Shown: one piece after another, positions 32,044 through 40,528 of the stretch
Layout: each line of letters starts with the position of its first letter
How positions within the stretch are numbered: position 1 is the stretch's first letter
Source of the DNA: Dysosmobacter segnis
Lineage (GTDB): Bacteria; Bacillota; Clostridia; Oscillospirales; Oscillospiraceae
NCBI RefSeq assembly: GCF_014297285.1
Contig: NZ_JACOQI010000003.1
Span: 62,001-126,000 of the forward strand
DNA: 64,000 nt
Direction: 5' to 3'
Notes under the pieces: generated by a model
The model's input: the letters and a program-made list of their open reading frames with translations, nothing else
What the model was told of the DNA's origin: nothing
Database searches by the model: none
Translations under genes and position numbers: made by a program

Positions 32044-32823
32044 ATGTGTGAAAGGGCGGTGAAGCAGGTGCATCGGCATTGGTTGCCCCTCAGTTTGTCC
32101 CTCCTATGCTGGCTTGTTGGCTGCGGCGCTTTTCAGGAATCTCCCATGCCGTCAACGCCGGAACCGTCTCTGGAAGCGCCGGCCGACCCGCTCCCCGCGC
32201 CCGCCGCGTCAGGAGACGGCGCCGAGGCGGAGCCGGACGAGGGCTCCGAGCCTGCCGAGGTAACAGAGTCGATCCCCGCACCGGAGGACTTTGTCCGTGT
32301 GGCGGACTGGATCCCTGATATATACACAGACCTGCGCTACGCCGCCGACAACAACTTCACCGGACAGGCCATCTATGATTTTTCAGACGCCTACCTGCGG
32401 TACGGTACGGTGCAGAAGCTGGCGGCGGTGCAGGAAACCGTTGCGGAAAGCGGCTGTTCCCTGCTGATCTGGGACGCCTTCCGCCCTGCTTCCGCGCAGT
32501 TCCGGCTCTGGGAGATCTGTCCGGACCCCGCTTATGTGGCAAACCCGGAAAAGGGCTTTTCCTCGCACAGTCGGGGAAACACCGTTGACGTGACGCTGGT
32601 CACCACCGACGGTCAGCCCGTGGACATGCCCACAGACTTTGACGATTTCACCGCTCTGGCAGACCGGGATTACAGCGATGTCGGAGATACTGCCGCCGCA
32701 AACGCCCGCCTGTTGGAAAGCGCCATGACGGCTGCGGGCTTCCGCCCCTATTCCGCCGAGTGGTGGCACTATTCGGACACTCAGTCCTATCCTGTGGATG
32801 AACAATTCATCCCCCTATCATAA
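32044..32823 (+). CDS. VanX-like D-Ala-D-Ala dipeptidase lipoprotein (peptidase M15D)
   Basis: A secreted zinc peptidase predicted to cleave D-alanyl-D-alanine or a related wall peptide. It has an N-terminal signal with a lipobox (WLVGC), a Pro/Glu/Ala-rich linker to about residue 80, then the VanX fold: YTDLRYAADNNFTG, WDAFRP (the conserved Arg), SSHSRGNTVDVTL (zinc His and Asp) and EWWHYSD (catalytic Glu and zinc His). No vanH/vanA partners are present, so wall recycling is likelier than resistance. The start is uncertain: ATG 32044 lacks an SD, and GTG 32059 or 32068 are alternatives. Confidence 0.85.
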   Translation: MCERAVKQVHRHWLPLSLSLLCWLVGCGAFQESPMPSTPEPSLEAPADPLPAPAASGDGAEAEPDEGSEPAEVTESIPAPEDFVRVADWIPDIYTDLRYAADNNFTGQAIYDFSDAYLRYGTVQKLAAVQETVAESGCSLLIWDAFRPASAQFRLWEICPDPAYVANPEKGFSSHSRGNTVDVTLVTTDGQPVDMPTDFDDFTALADRDYSDVGDTAAANARLLESAMTAAGFRPYSAEWWHYSDTQSYPVDEQFIPLS

Positions 32824-32834
32824 GGAGTTACACT

Positions 32835-33251
32835 ATGCGCATTATGGCAATCGACTACGGTGACGCCCATACCGGCATCGCCATTTCCGACCCCACCGGC
32901 CTGCTGGCCGGGTTCACCACCGTGATCAACAGCCGTCGGCAGGAGGTCGTGGTGGAACAGGTAACACTTTTAGCCAAGGAACACGGCGCGGAGGAACTGG
33001 TGCTGGGCCATCCCGTGAATATGGACGGCACTCTTGGGCCTCGCTCCGAGAAGGCAAAAGCCATGAAGGTGCTGCTGGAGGAGGCCACGGCCCTGCCGGT
33101 GGTTCTCTGGGATGAGCGCCGCACCACCATCGACGCCCACAACATCCTCTTCAACAGCGGCAAGAACGCCAAACAGCGGAAGAAGGTAGTGGACGCTGTG
33201 GCGGCCTCTCTGATCTTGGAGGGGTATCTCACCTTTAAGAAAAGCCATTGA
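32835..33251 (+). CDS. ruvX: RuvX/YqgF RNase H-fold nuclease
   Basis: The YqgF family processes pre-16S rRNA 5' ends and can cut Holliday junctions. The 138-aa protein has the N-terminal MRIMAIDYGDAHTGIAISDP with the first catalytic Asp, the LVLGHPVNMDGTLGPRSEKA block, and WDERRTTIDA and KVVDAVAASLILEGYL with the remaining acidic residues. SD AAGGAG lies before the ATG. It is 11 bp after the VanX-like gene and 12 bp before a CHR transporter gene, so all belong to one operon. Confidence 0.95.
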   Translation: MRIMAIDYGDAHTGIAISDPTGLLAGFTTVINSRRQEVVVEQVTLLAKEHGAEELVLGHPVNMDGTLGPRSEKAKAMKVLLEEATALPVVLWDERRTTIDAHNILFNSGKNAKQRKKVVDAVAASLILEGYLTFKKSH

Positions 33252-33263
33252 GGAGGCATACCC

Positions 33264-33848
33264 GTGGAATCTGAGGCGCAGCGGTCCCCTTCCCAATGCA
33301 GCCGGGCATTGGAACTGTTTTTGTATTTTTTTAAAATTGGCTTTTACACCTTTGGCGGCGGCTGGTCCATCGTAGCCCAGATCCAGCAGGAATATGTGCA
33401 GAGCAAAGGCTGGATCACCGACGAGGACCTGCTGGACATCACCAGCGTGGGCCGCAGCCTGCCGGGGCTGATGATCGGCAATGTGTCCTATCTGTTCGGC
33501 TACCATGTGGCGGGCTTTCCCGGCGCCCTCGCCTGTCTGCTGGGGATCTCCCTGCCCTCGCTCATTGTTCTGACGGTCGTGACCTGGTGCTATGCCCAGG
33601 TAAAGGATAACCTGTACGTCAGCCGGGCCATGACCGGCGTCCGGGCCGCCGTAGCGCCTGTTGTGGCTTCTGCGGCCTTGAAGCTGCGGAAGGCCGCGTT
33701 GGCAGATCGGGCAGGGTATGTCTTTCTTCTGCTGGCCTTCGCCCTGTACCTGTTCGGCGGACTGAGCTGCATCCTCATCGTACTCATCAGCGGATTTTTA
33801 GGCTGGCTGCTGTCCGTCTGGCATTGCCGGAAGGGAGGCCGCTCATGA
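33264..33848 (+). CDS. CHR (ChrA-type) transporter, first half-protein
   Basis: A 194-aa monodomain member of the chromate transporter family with about six membrane segments. The signature LFLYFFKIGFYTFGGGWSIV and the GWITDEDLLDITSVGRSLPG stretch are conserved. CHR monodomain proteins usually act in pairs with inverse topology, matching the next gene. Chromate export is the known activity of some members; the physiological substrate here is unknown. The start is a GTG at 33264 with AGGAGG 7 nt upstream. Confidence 0.9.
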   Translation: MESEAQRSPSQCSRALELFLYFFKIGFYTFGGGWSIVAQIQQEYVQSKGWITDEDLLDITSVGRSLPGLMIGNVSYLFGYHVAGFPGALACLLGISLPSLIVLTVVTWCYAQVKDNLYVSRAMTGVRAAVAPVVASAALKLRKAALADRAGYVFLLLAFALYLFGGLSCILIVLISGFLGWLLSVWHCRKGGRS

Positions 33849-34378
33849 TCCTCCTTGAACTGTTCTGGTCCTTCTGCAAGATCGGCTTTACCAGCTTCGG
33901 CGGACTGAGTATGGTCCCCCTCATCAACAGTGAAATGCTGTCCCACGGCTGGATGACCCTTTCCGAGGTCAGTGACATTGTTGCCATTGCGGAAATGACG
34001 CCCGGCCCGCTGGGGCTGAACTGCGCCACCTTTGCCGGGACCCGTGTGGCGGGACTGGCCGGGGCTGTCTCCGCCAGTCTGGGGGTCCTGTCCCCCACCC
34101 TGCTGATCTGCGCGGCTGCCGCCGTCATGTTTGAAAAATTCCGGGAATCCGATTTCATGAAGAAAGTGATGTACGGTATTCGCCCCGCCTGTTTGGGCCT
34201 GATCATAGCGGTGGTCTGCTCATTGACCGCGACCAACTACACGAACGCCGCAGGCAGCATCAGTTACGGTGCGGCTCTGATTGGCGTGGCCGCCACGGTC
34301 CTGCTGCTGAAATTTAAGGTCAGCATCCCCAAGGTGATCCTGCTCTCCGCCGTTTTGGGACTGTTCCTGACCCGTTGA
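33845..34378 (+). CDS. CHR (ChrA-type) transporter, second half-protein
   Basis: A 177-aa partner of the preceding CHR protein. It starts MILLELFWSFCKIGFTSFGG and carries GWMTLSEVSDIVAIAEMTPG, the counterpart of the first half's motif but with the PG of the classical CHR consensus. Start and upstream stop overlap as ATGA, giving coupled 1:1 synthesis. The operon ends at a strong terminator. Confidence 0.9.
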   Translation: MILLELFWSFCKIGFTSFGGLSMVPLINSEMLSHGWMTLSEVSDIVAIAEMTPGPLGLNCATFAGTRVAGLAGAVSASLGVLSPTLLICAAAAVMFEKFRESDFMKKVMYGIRPACLGLIIAVVCSLTATNYTNAAGSISYGAALIGVAATVLLLKFKVSIPKVILLSAVLGLFLTR

Positions 34379-34383
34379 CGCAC

Positions 34384-34422
34384 AAAGAACCAGCATGGAG
34401 CAGCGCTCCATGCTGGTTCTTT
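34384..34422. terminator. Bidirectional terminator between CHR genes and phosphoribosyltransferase
   Basis: An 18-bp stem (AAAGAACCAGCATGGAGC and complement, loop AGC) with T runs in both directions, between convergent stops. Confidence 0.92.
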
Positions 34423-34432
34423 TCAATCTGTA

Positions 34433-34993
34433 TCAGTCCTTCACGGTGCCGTCCGCATTGAACAGCGGCAGCTTTTTCAGGAACTTGATGTCCGTGCGGT
34501 CCGCCGCGTCACCCTCGGCCAGTACGGCAACCTTGCCGGTGACAACGCCGCCGGCCTCCTGCACCAGGGCCTCCATAGCCTTCAGAGAGCCGCCGGTGGA
34601 AATCACGTCATCCATGATCAGGATGCGCTTGCCCCGGATCAGGTCCGCATCGTCCCGCCCCAGAAACAGCTTCTGCGTACCGGCGGTGGTGATGGAGTGG
34701 TCCTCCACATGGATGGGGTCCGGCATATAGGCCTTGGCTCCCTTGCGGGCGATAAAATACTTGGCAGCGCCGGACTGGCGGGCCATCTCATGGATCAGCG
34801 GGATGCTCTTGGCCTCAGCAGTAAAGATATAATCATAGCTGTCGGCGGGCACCAGCTTCAAAAGCTCCCGTGCGCAGGCCACAGTCAGCTCTGCGTCACC
34901 AAAGCAGATAAATGCGCCGATATACAGGTCATCCGTTACCTTGCAGATAGGCAGTTCTCTCTTCAAGCCTGCCACTTCGATGGGATATGTCAT
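34433..34993 (-). CDS. Purine-type phosphoribosyltransferase family protein
   Basis: A 186-aa type I phosphoribosyltransferase with the PRPP loop ILIMDDVISTGGSL and a flexible hood segment near residues 80-100. The YIFTAEAKSIPLIHEMARQS pattern is like adenine/xanthine phosphoribosyltransferases (Apt/Xpt), but it is not a close match to canonical Apt. It may salvage a purine base or act in regulation. It is a monocistronic gene with its own promoter; no purine riboswitch is visible in the leader of about 60 nt. Confidence 0.8.
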   Translation of the reverse strand: MTYPIEVAGLKRELPICKVTDDLYIGAFICFGDAELTVACARELLKLVPADSYDYIFTAEAKSIPLIHEMARQSGAAKYFIARKGAKAYMPDPIHVEDHSITTAGTQKLFLGRDDADLIRGKRILIMDDVISTGGSLKAMEALVQEAGGVVTGKVAVLAEGDAADRTDIKFLKKLPLFNADGTVKD

Positions 34994-35057
34994 CGTGATT
35001 GCCTCCTCATTTTCCTGTCTGAAACGATCCCGCGTTTGATTGTATTTAACCTTATTT

Positions 35058-35085
35058 ATTATATCGAATACACATCAAAAGTCAA
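35058..35085 (-). promoter_or_regulatory. Sigma-A promoter of the phosphoribosyltransferase gene
   Basis: TTGACT (35080-35085) and TATAAT (35058-35063), spacer 16 bp on the minus strand, placed immediately after the stop codon of the phosphopantetheinyl transferase gene. Confidence 0.8.
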
Positions 35086-35089
35086 GCTG

Positions 35090-35686
35090 TCAAAGGAGCT
35101 GGTCCAGCATCAGACGGTGCACCGGCTGCGGCGGCTCCGGCTGTCCGGCAGCAACACCCGCCGCGTAGCCATGAAAGGCATCCACCTCGTAATAGAACTC
35201 CCCCCGGTTCAGCGGCGCTTCCGTCCGCATCATGGTCACGATCCCGCTGCCGGTGCGCTTGACACGGGCCTCCCGCCGGACCCAGCTCCGAAAGAAGGCC
35301 GCCTCTGTCCGAACGCCGGCGATCCGCTCCATGGCCCGGACGCTCACGGGGCGGACGCGCTCGATGTCCACCCCAACCGGCGTGTCCGCTAAAACGGCGG
35401 CTGCGGCCCCAGCCGTGTGGCTGAGGCTGAAATGGGTATCCGGATAGTCCGGGAAAAAGGGTTTTCCCAGTTCATCGACCTCGATCCGGGGAAGATCCCG
35501 CCAGCCGCGCTGCTCCCACAATGCCATCCGCAGCAGAAGATAGGCGCACAGCACCTCCTGGTGCTTTTCCTTCGGCAATTTTTCCAGCCGCTCCCGCCGC
35601 GCGTCCGGCAGAATGGCCATCATATCTCCGTATTCCTGTTCCGTCAGCGGCCGTTCCATTCTGGCCAGCCATACCTGGATCGGCAT
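35090..35686 (-). CDS. 4'-phosphopantetheinyl transferase (Sfp type)
   Basis: Transfers phosphopantetheine from CoA to carrier proteins. The 198-aa protein has GKPFFPDYPDTHFSLSHT, the magnesium-binding GVDIERVRPV, and SWVRREARVK, which is the W-x-x-KEA motif with Arg in place of Lys. It is at the short end for Sfp-like enzymes (about 220 aa). No NRPS or PKS genes are nearby, so it may serve the primary fatty-acid ACP or a remote cluster. The start at 35686 has GGAGGGG. Confidence 0.87.
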   Translation of the reverse strand: MPIQVWLARMERPLTEQEYGDMMAILPDARRERLEKLPKEKHQEVLCAYLLLRMALWEQRGWRDLPRIEVDELGKPFFPDYPDTHFSLSHTAGAAAAVLADTPVGVDIERVRPVSVRAMERIAGVRTEAAFFRSWVRREARVKRTGSGIVTMMRTEAPLNRGEFYYEVDAFHGYAAGVAAGQPEPPQPVHRLMLDQLL

Positions 35687-35725
35687 ATTTCCCCTCCATA
35701 TTCGTCTGTTTTTCCATTTTTCTTT

Positions 35726-35754
35726 ATTTTACAGCCGGATTTTCCCCATGTAAA
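35726..35754 (-). promoter_or_regulatory. Sigma-A promoter of the phosphopantetheinyl transferase gene
   Basis: TTTACA (35749-35754) and TAAAAT (35726-35731), spacer 17 bp on the minus strand. It is divergent from dnaG, whose own promoter in the AT-rich gap up to 35860 is not clear; TATAAC at about 35818 is a weak -10 candidate. Confidence 0.65.
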
Positions 35755-35860
35755 GGCACACGGATAAAAAATTAAATTTTTATTTTAAAAAAAGAGGAAA
35801 TTCGCCTTTTGCGGGGTATAACTTAACGTGACTATTTAATTCGTGAAAGGAGGACCGGCC

Positions 35861-37636
35861 GTGGCATTTCCCCAGAGCTTTATGGACGAGCTGACCGCCC
35901 GCAGTGATATTGTGGACGTGGTAGGCAGTTACGTACAGCTGACCCGCAAGGGCAGCAACCTGTTCGGCCTGTGCCCCTTCCACAGTGAAAAGACCGGCTC
36001 CTTCTCCGTCTCGCCGGACAAGCAGATCTATTACTGCTTCGGCTGCAAAAAGGGCGGCGGCGTTGTCAACTTCATCATGGACATTGAAAACCTCCCCTTC
36101 CCGGATGCTGTCCGGTTTCTGGCCAAGCGGGCCGGGATGGAGGTCCCGGAGGAGGAAGGCGACCGGGAAGCCGGACGCAGGCGGCAGCGTCTGCTGGATC
36201 TGAACCGGGATGCCGCCAGATTTTACTACCAGCTTCTTCAGCAGCCGGAGGGCCGGGCCGTTCAGGAGTATCTGGACAAACGGCAGATCCGGAAATCCAC
36301 GGCGGTCAAATTCGGCATGGGCGCCTCGCTGGACGCCTGGGACGTACTGCTCACCGCCATGACCAAAAAGGGCTACACCAAGTCCGAACTGCTGGACGCC
36401 GGGTTGGTGGTCCAGAACAAAAATGGCGGCCTTTATGATAAATTCCGCAACCGGCTCATGCTGCCGGTGATCGACACCCGGGGCGATGTGGTGGCCTTTG
36501 GCAGCCGGGTACTGGACAAGTCCGAGCCAAAATACATGAACTCTTCAGAAACGCCGGTATACTCCAAGCGCCGGGTGCTGTACGGTTTGAATCTGGCAAA
36601 GAAGTCCAAGCGCCCCAACATCATTCTCTGCGAGGGCAACCTGGACATCGTCACGCTGCATCAGGCGGGCTTCGACAATGCCGTGGCCTCCATGGGAACG
36701 GCGCTGACGGTGGAGCAGACCCGGCTTCTCAGCCGTTTCACCAAGGAATTGATCCTCTGCTATGACAACGATAACGCCGGCAAGATTGCCACGGAGCGGG
36801 CCTTGCAGATCCTGAACGGCTCCGAGTTCAGCGTCAAGGTGCTTCAGCTTCCCCGCCGTCTGGTGGACGGTGAATACATCAAGCAGGACGCCGACGATTT
36901 CATCAAGCTTCAAGGACCGGACGCCTTTGAGCGTCTGCTCAACGGCAGCGAGAACGGCGTGGAATTCCGCATGGCTCAGATCGCCGGAAAATACGATCTC
37001 AAGGATGACGAAGCCCGCATCGCCTACTGCGGAGAGGTCAGTGAGCTGCTGGCCTCCCTCCCCGGTGCCGTGGAGCGGGAGATATATACCGGGCGGGCTG
37101 CCGAGGCCGCCGGGATCACTGCGGAGGCCATGAAGCTGGAGGTCCAACGGTCCTTCAAGCGCCGGATCGCCCGGGAAAAGCGGGCGGAGCTGCGGAAGGA
37201 TCTGAATCCGGCAATGGCCTTGCAGCCCAAGGAGCGATCCCTGCGCTTTGAAAATATGCGTTCCGCAGAAGCGGAAAAAGGCATTCTCCGTCTTTTGCTG
37301 ACGGATGACACCCTGTTTTCCGACACTATCCCCATCCCGCCGGAGCGGTTCTCCTCCCCCCTATTGAGCCGGGCTTACCAACGGCTGTGGGAGGTTCATG
37401 CCGCCGGAAGCCGGCCCATGATCTCATCTCTGGGAGAGGAATTTTCCCGGGAGGAGATCGATTGTCTCACCGCCGTCTGTCAGGAGCCTGTATCCACGCA
37501 GCATGCGCAGCAGGCTCTGACGGATTACATAGATGTGATCAACAGCGAAGCGGATAAGCGAACGGCACAGGATGATCCTCTGCTGGCCGCTGTGGAAAAA
37601 TTCAAGAACAAAAAGAGAGGAAAGCAACATGTCTAA
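35861..37636 (+). CDS. dnaG: DNA primase
   Basis: DnaG makes RNA primers at the replication fork. The 591-aa protein has the N-terminal CHC2 zinc ribbon ([25 protein letters not shown]), the RNA polymerase core with a TOPRIM domain ([17 protein letters not shown] with the catalytic Glu and [14 protein letters not shown] with the DxD), and a C-terminal DnaB-interacting helical domain. The start is a GTG at 35861 ([11 protein letters not shown]) with AAAGGAGGA 6 nt upstream; an upstream GTG in frame lies over that SD. It overlaps rpoD by 8 bp, the classic macromolecular synthesis operon order. Confidence 0.96.
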   Translation: MAFPQSFMDELTARSDIVDVVGSYVQLTRKGSNLFGLCPFHSEKTGSFSVSPDKQIYYCFGCKKGGGVVNFIMDIENLPFPDAVRFLAKRAGMEVPEEEGDREAGRRRQRLLDLNRDAARFYYQLLQQPEGRAVQEYLDKRQIRKSTAVKFGMGASLDAWDVLLTAMTKKGYTKSELLDAGLVVQNKNGGLYDKFRNRLMLPVIDTRGDVVAFGSRVLDKSEPKYMNSSETPVYSKRRVLYGLNLAKKSKRPNIILCEGNLDIVTLHQAGFDNAVASMGTALTVEQTRLLSRFTKELILCYDNDNAGKIATERALQILNGSEFSVKVLQLPRRLVDGEYIKQDADDFIKLQGPDAFERLLNGSENGVEFRMAQIAGKYDLKDDEARIAYCGEVSELLASLPGAVEREIYTGRAAEAAGITAEAMKLEVQRSFKRRIAREKRAELRKDLNPAMALQPKERSLRFENMRSAEAEKGILRLLLTDDTLFSDTIPIPPERFSSPLLSRAYQRLWEVHAAGSRPMISSLGEEFSREEIDCLTAVCQEPVSTQHAQQALTDYIDVINSEADKRTAQDDPLLAAVEKFKNKKRGKQHV

Positions 37637-39080
37637 ACGTGATTTGAGCCCTGATAGTCTGGAGGCGCAGGCCGACGCTCTGCTGGCCGCTGCCGACAGC
37701 ATGGATATTCCGGATGAAATCCCGATGCCGGGAAAGAGCAGCCGTTCCGGTAAGGCCGCAAAGGCCGCCCGTCCTGAAGCAGACCATATCATGACGGATG
37801 AAGAGGCCAAAAAGGCCGGCATCGTCCGTCTGGACGATAAGCAGGTCGCTGCCCTCCCCGCCGCCAGCTGGCTGATGGGGCAGGAAAAGCTGCGGGAGCT
37901 GCTGGCCCGCGGCAAGAAGAAAGGCAAGCTGGACTCCGGCGAGCTGATGGAAGCCGTGGACGATCTGAATCTGGAAAGCGATCAGATGGATCAGCTTTAC
38001 GATTCTCTGGAAGCGCTGAACATCGACATCGGCACGGAGGAGGACCTCCTCCCCGAGCTGCCCGACGATGAGCCTGCCGCCGAGGAGATCGCCGACGTGG
38101 AGGAAGAGGAGCTGGTGGACCCCAACTCTTTGGTCAGCAACTTCTCCATCGACGATCCTGTCCGTATGTACCTCAAGGAGATCGGTAAGGTCCCCCTGCT
38201 GAACCCCGATGAAGAAATCGTGCTGGCACAGGCCATGGCCGCAGGCGCGGAGGCCAAGGCCCGTCTGGACGAGCTGCAGGAGCAGCGTGAGGCCGGTGAA
38301 ACACCCGCCGTCACTCCGGAGGAAGAAGCTGAGCTCCGCAAGGCCTTTAAGAAGGGCGAAAGCGCCAAGCAGAAGCTGGCAGAGGCGAACCTCCGTCTGG
38401 TGGTGTCCATTGCCAAGCGGTATGTGGGCCGCGGTATGCTGTTTCTGGACCTGATTCAGGAGGGCAATCTGGGCCTCATCAAGGCCGTTGAAAAGTTCGA
38501 TTATACCAAGGGCTACAAGTTCTCCACCTACGCAACCTGGTGGATCCGGCAGGCCATCACCCGCGCCATCGCGGATCAGGCCCGTACCATCCGGATCCCC
38601 GTTCACATGGTGGAGACCATCAACAAGGTCATCCGCGTCTCCCGTCAGCTCTTGCAGGAGCTGGGCCACGATCCCAGCCCCAACGAGATCGCCAAGGAGA
38701 TGAGCATGCCTGTGGACAAGGTCCGGGAGATCCTGAAGATCGCTCAGGAGCCTGTGTCTCTGGAGACCCCCATCGGTGAGGAGGAGGATTCCCACTTGGG
38801 CGACTTCATCCCCGACGAGGGCGCCAGCGAGCCCAGCGAGGCCGCGTCCTTTACCCTGCTGAAGGAGCAGCTGATGGATGTGCTGTCCACTCTGACTCCC
38901 CGTGAGGAAAAGGTGTTGAAGCTGCGCTTTGGCATTGAGGACGGCCGCACCCGGACGCTGGAGGAAGTCGGCAAGGAGTTCAACGTGACCCGCGAGCGTA
39001 TCCGCCAGATCGAGGCCAAGGCCCTGAGAAAGCTGCGCCATCCCTCCCGCAGCAAAAAGCTGAAGGACTTCCTGAACTAA
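37629..39080 (+). CDS. rpoD: Primary RNA polymerase sigma factor RpoD/SigA
   Basis: The housekeeping sigma factor. The 483-aa protein has an extended acidic N-terminus (region 1), then region 1.2 [17 protein letters not shown], region 2 [20 protein letters not shown] with [18 protein letters not shown] and [18 protein letters not shown], region 3, and region 4 [18 protein letters not shown] with [20 protein letters not shown]. The ATG at 37629 has AGAGG about 8 nt upstream, inside the end of dnaG. The last 44 bp of the gene are repeated downstream beyond a 153-bp insert. Confidence 0.98.
   Translation: MSKRDLSPDSLEAQADALLAAADSMDIPDEIPMPGKSSRSGKAAKAARPEADHIMTDEEAKKAGIVRLDDKQVAALPAASWLMGQEKLRELLARGKKKGKLDSGELMEAVDDLNLESDQMDQLYDSLEALNIDIGTEEDLLPELPDDEPAAEEIADVEEEELVDPNSLVSNFSIDDPVRMYLKEIGKVPLLNPDEEIVLAQAMAAGAEAKARLDELQEQREAGETPAVTPEEEAELRKAFKKGESAKQKLAEANLRLVVSIAKRYVGRGMLFLDLIQEGNLGLIKAVEKFDYTKGYKFSTYATWWIRQAITRAIADQARTIRIPVHMVETINKVIRVSRQLLQELGHDPSPNEIAKEMSMPVDKVREILKIAQEPVSLETPIGEEEDSHLGDFIPDEGASEPSEAASFTLLKEQLMDVLSTLTPREEKVLKLRFGIEDGRTRTLEEVGKEFNVTRERIRQIEAKALRKLRHPSRSKKLKDFLN
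39035..39078 (+). repeat. Direct repeat, copy 1 (inside rpoD 3' end)
   Basis: 44 bp encoding the sequence from [13 protein letters not shown] to the last Asn codon. It matches 39232-39275 at 43 of 44 positions (C at 39060 is T at 39257). Confidence 0.95.
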
Positions 39081-39231
39081 CAGTCCCGCTGGGCTGCCGA
39101 TACCGTTGGCGCAGCTTTAGGGCTCCCGCGCAAGCCCAGTGAAACGGGTTGCGTGGGAAGAGGAGGGGCAGCGAAGCGAACGAATTTTCACCGCAGGTGA
39201 AAACGAGTGATACGCAGCATGCCCCGACGAC
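39079..39231. mobile_element. 153-bp structured insert between rpoD 3'-end repeats
   Basis: Non-coding sequence bounded by the 44-bp direct repeats. It has a strong nested dyad at 39165-39225 (outer GGGGCA/TGCCCC, inner TTTTCACC-GCA-GGTGAAAA) and a second pair CTGGGCT/AGCCCAG (39089-39095 and 39133-39139). No transposase is present. It may be a MITE-like element, a remnant of an element integrated at the rpoD 3' end, or a dispersed palindromic repeat. The assignment as mobile is inference. Confidence 0.45.
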
Positions 39232-39275
39232 GCGCCATCCCTCCCGCAGCAAAAAGTTGAAGGACTTCCTGAACT
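39232..39275 (+). repeat. Direct repeat, copy 2 (displaced rpoD 3' end)
   Basis: A near-perfect second copy of the final 44 bp of rpoD, ending ...CTGAACT followed by GA where the gene has AA. In the rpoD frame it would also end with a stop (TGA). It is not attached to a reading frame now. The rpoD terminator follows 22 bp later. Confidence 0.95.
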
Positions 39276-39296
39276 GAAAACCGAACAATATTAAGT

Positions 39297-39333
39297 AAAA
39301 AACCGTGCTGTTTATAAAACAGCACGGTTTTTT
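39297..39333. terminator. Bidirectional terminator after rpoD
   Basis: AAAAAACCGTGCTGTTT and complement form a 17-bp stem with T runs both ways, between rpoD and the convergent ATPase gene. Confidence 0.93.
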
Positions 39334-40400
39334 CACTTCATCCAACTCAGTAAGCGGCCTGCCTCCAATGCCGCCTGTGCCCGGACGCCCTCAAAATCCA
39401 CATAGGGGTTGTAGACGCCCTCCAGCAGATCGTGGGCTGCCTTGGCCTCTTGCAGTGCGGCGATCGCCTCCTCCCGGAGCACCCCAGTCATCCGGGCGCG
39501 GAACCGCAGACGGGCCTTGTTCTCCGGGTGGCTCAGGGCGTCCAGCCGCACCCGGCGGTAGGGCTTTCCCGGATACACCATCCCTGGCTTGGAGGTGACG
39601 AAGGCCACGCCCAGCTCCGGGATCAGCAGGTGTTCCAGCCGCCCCGGTTCCTCCGGGGACGGGCAGGCGGCCACGTCATAGTCCCGGCGGACGGCCTCCT
39701 CACACAGCGCCGCCAGCAGTGACCCCGCCTGCTCATAGCTGTCTTCCAGCTCATAGACCTTGGGGCACAGGGCCTCCACGCTGTCAAACCGCCAAACCGG
39801 CCCCCGGTAGGTCAGGCTCCCCAAAAAGCGGCGGGTGATCTTCCCCGTGCCGCTCCCCCGGCCCCGCAGCTCCCTGGCTATGATCCCGGAGAACCGCCGG
39901 GCTGCCCGCTGGCGGTCAAAGCTGCGGCTGACCTCGACAACCGTATCCAACTCCACCTGTCGGGCCGCCTTCAGACAGCGGTATGCCCGGCCATAGGCGT
40001 CCTGATAGTCATGGGTATGGCGCTTCACCTCCCCGGCCTGTGCCTTGGCGGCGGGCAGGTCATAAAACCGCCCCAGATCCACATAGCGATCCACAGCCGC
40101 CGGGTACTTCGGCTCTACGGCGTGGGGCGATGTCCCATCGCAGACGGCGCACCGCAGTGCCGGGATCACCACGCCGTCCAGAGAATCCGGGTCCCCTGAG
40201 CACCAGAGATACTCCACGTCCGCTCCCGCCTGCTCCATGGTCCTGCCGATCTCCCGCATGAAGGTGTTCTTCCCCACCCCCGGCCCGCCCTTGAGGATCA
40301 TGATGTCAAAGGCCGTTTCCGGGTCCATGATCTCGGAAAATAAATTCTGAAAGCCGCTGCCGCTGTTGGCCCCTAAGAAGAAATTGGTGATCTGTGCCAT
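39333..40400 (-). CDS. P-loop ATPase of the PRK06851 type
   Basis: A 355-aa protein with an N-terminal nucleotide-binding segment MILKGGPGVGKNTFMREIGR. The Walker A Ser/Thr after GK is replaced by Asn (GKN-T), which is unusual. The second half (VYELEDSYEQAGSLLAALCE, LEHLLIPELGVAFVTSK) looks like the second P-loop unit of the PRK06851-type double ATPases, but there the GxGKS motif is gone. The function is unknown. The gene stands alone between terminators, and its stop codon lies at the edge of the rpoD terminator. Family assignment is from recognition only. Confidence 0.65.
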   Translation of the reverse strand: MAQITNFFLGANSGSGFQNLFSEIMDPETAFDIMILKGGPGVGKNTFMREIGRTMEQAGADVEYLWCSGDPDSLDGVVIPALRCAVCDGTSPHAVEPKYPAAVDRYVDLGRFYDLPAAKAQAGEVKRHTHDYQDAYGRAYRCLKAARQVELDTVVEVSRSFDRQRAARRFSGIIARELRGRGSGTGKITRRFLGSLTYRGPVWRFDSVEALCPKVYELEDSYEQAGSLLAALCEEAVRRDYDVAACPSPEEPGRLEHLLIPELGVAFVTSKPGMVYPGKPYRRVRLDALSHPENKARLRFRARMTGVLREEAIAALQEAKAAHDLLEGVYNPYVDFEGVRAQAALEAGRLLSWMK

Positions 40401-40469
40401 AGCCGCCCCTCCCCATTTGATTTCATTCCCAAGCTATGCAGCAGCGGCTTGACCGGTCCGGTTTTCCCT

Positions 40470-40503
40470 AAAAAAGGAACAGCGTCCCGTGACGGGACGC
40501 TGT
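40470..40503 (-). terminator. Terminator after the flavodoxin/ferredoxin gene
   Basis: Perfect 12-bp stem ACAGCGTCCCGT/ACGGGACGCTGT (40479-40503), then on the minus strand TCCTTTTTTA. It ends the EFR1 unit and lies about 70 bp upstream of the ATPase start. Confidence 0.85.
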
Positions 40504-40528
40504 TTTGCTATATTCCAATGGTCTTTCC

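Noticed and set aside
32044..32823. Vancomycin-resistance interpretation of the VanX-like protein
   Set aside because: There is a lipoprotein signal and no vanH, vanA or vanRS neighbours; wall-peptide salvage is the simpler reading.
34994..35057. Purine riboswitch before the phosphoribosyltransferase
   Set aside because: The leader is about 60 nt and shows no three-way junction pattern.
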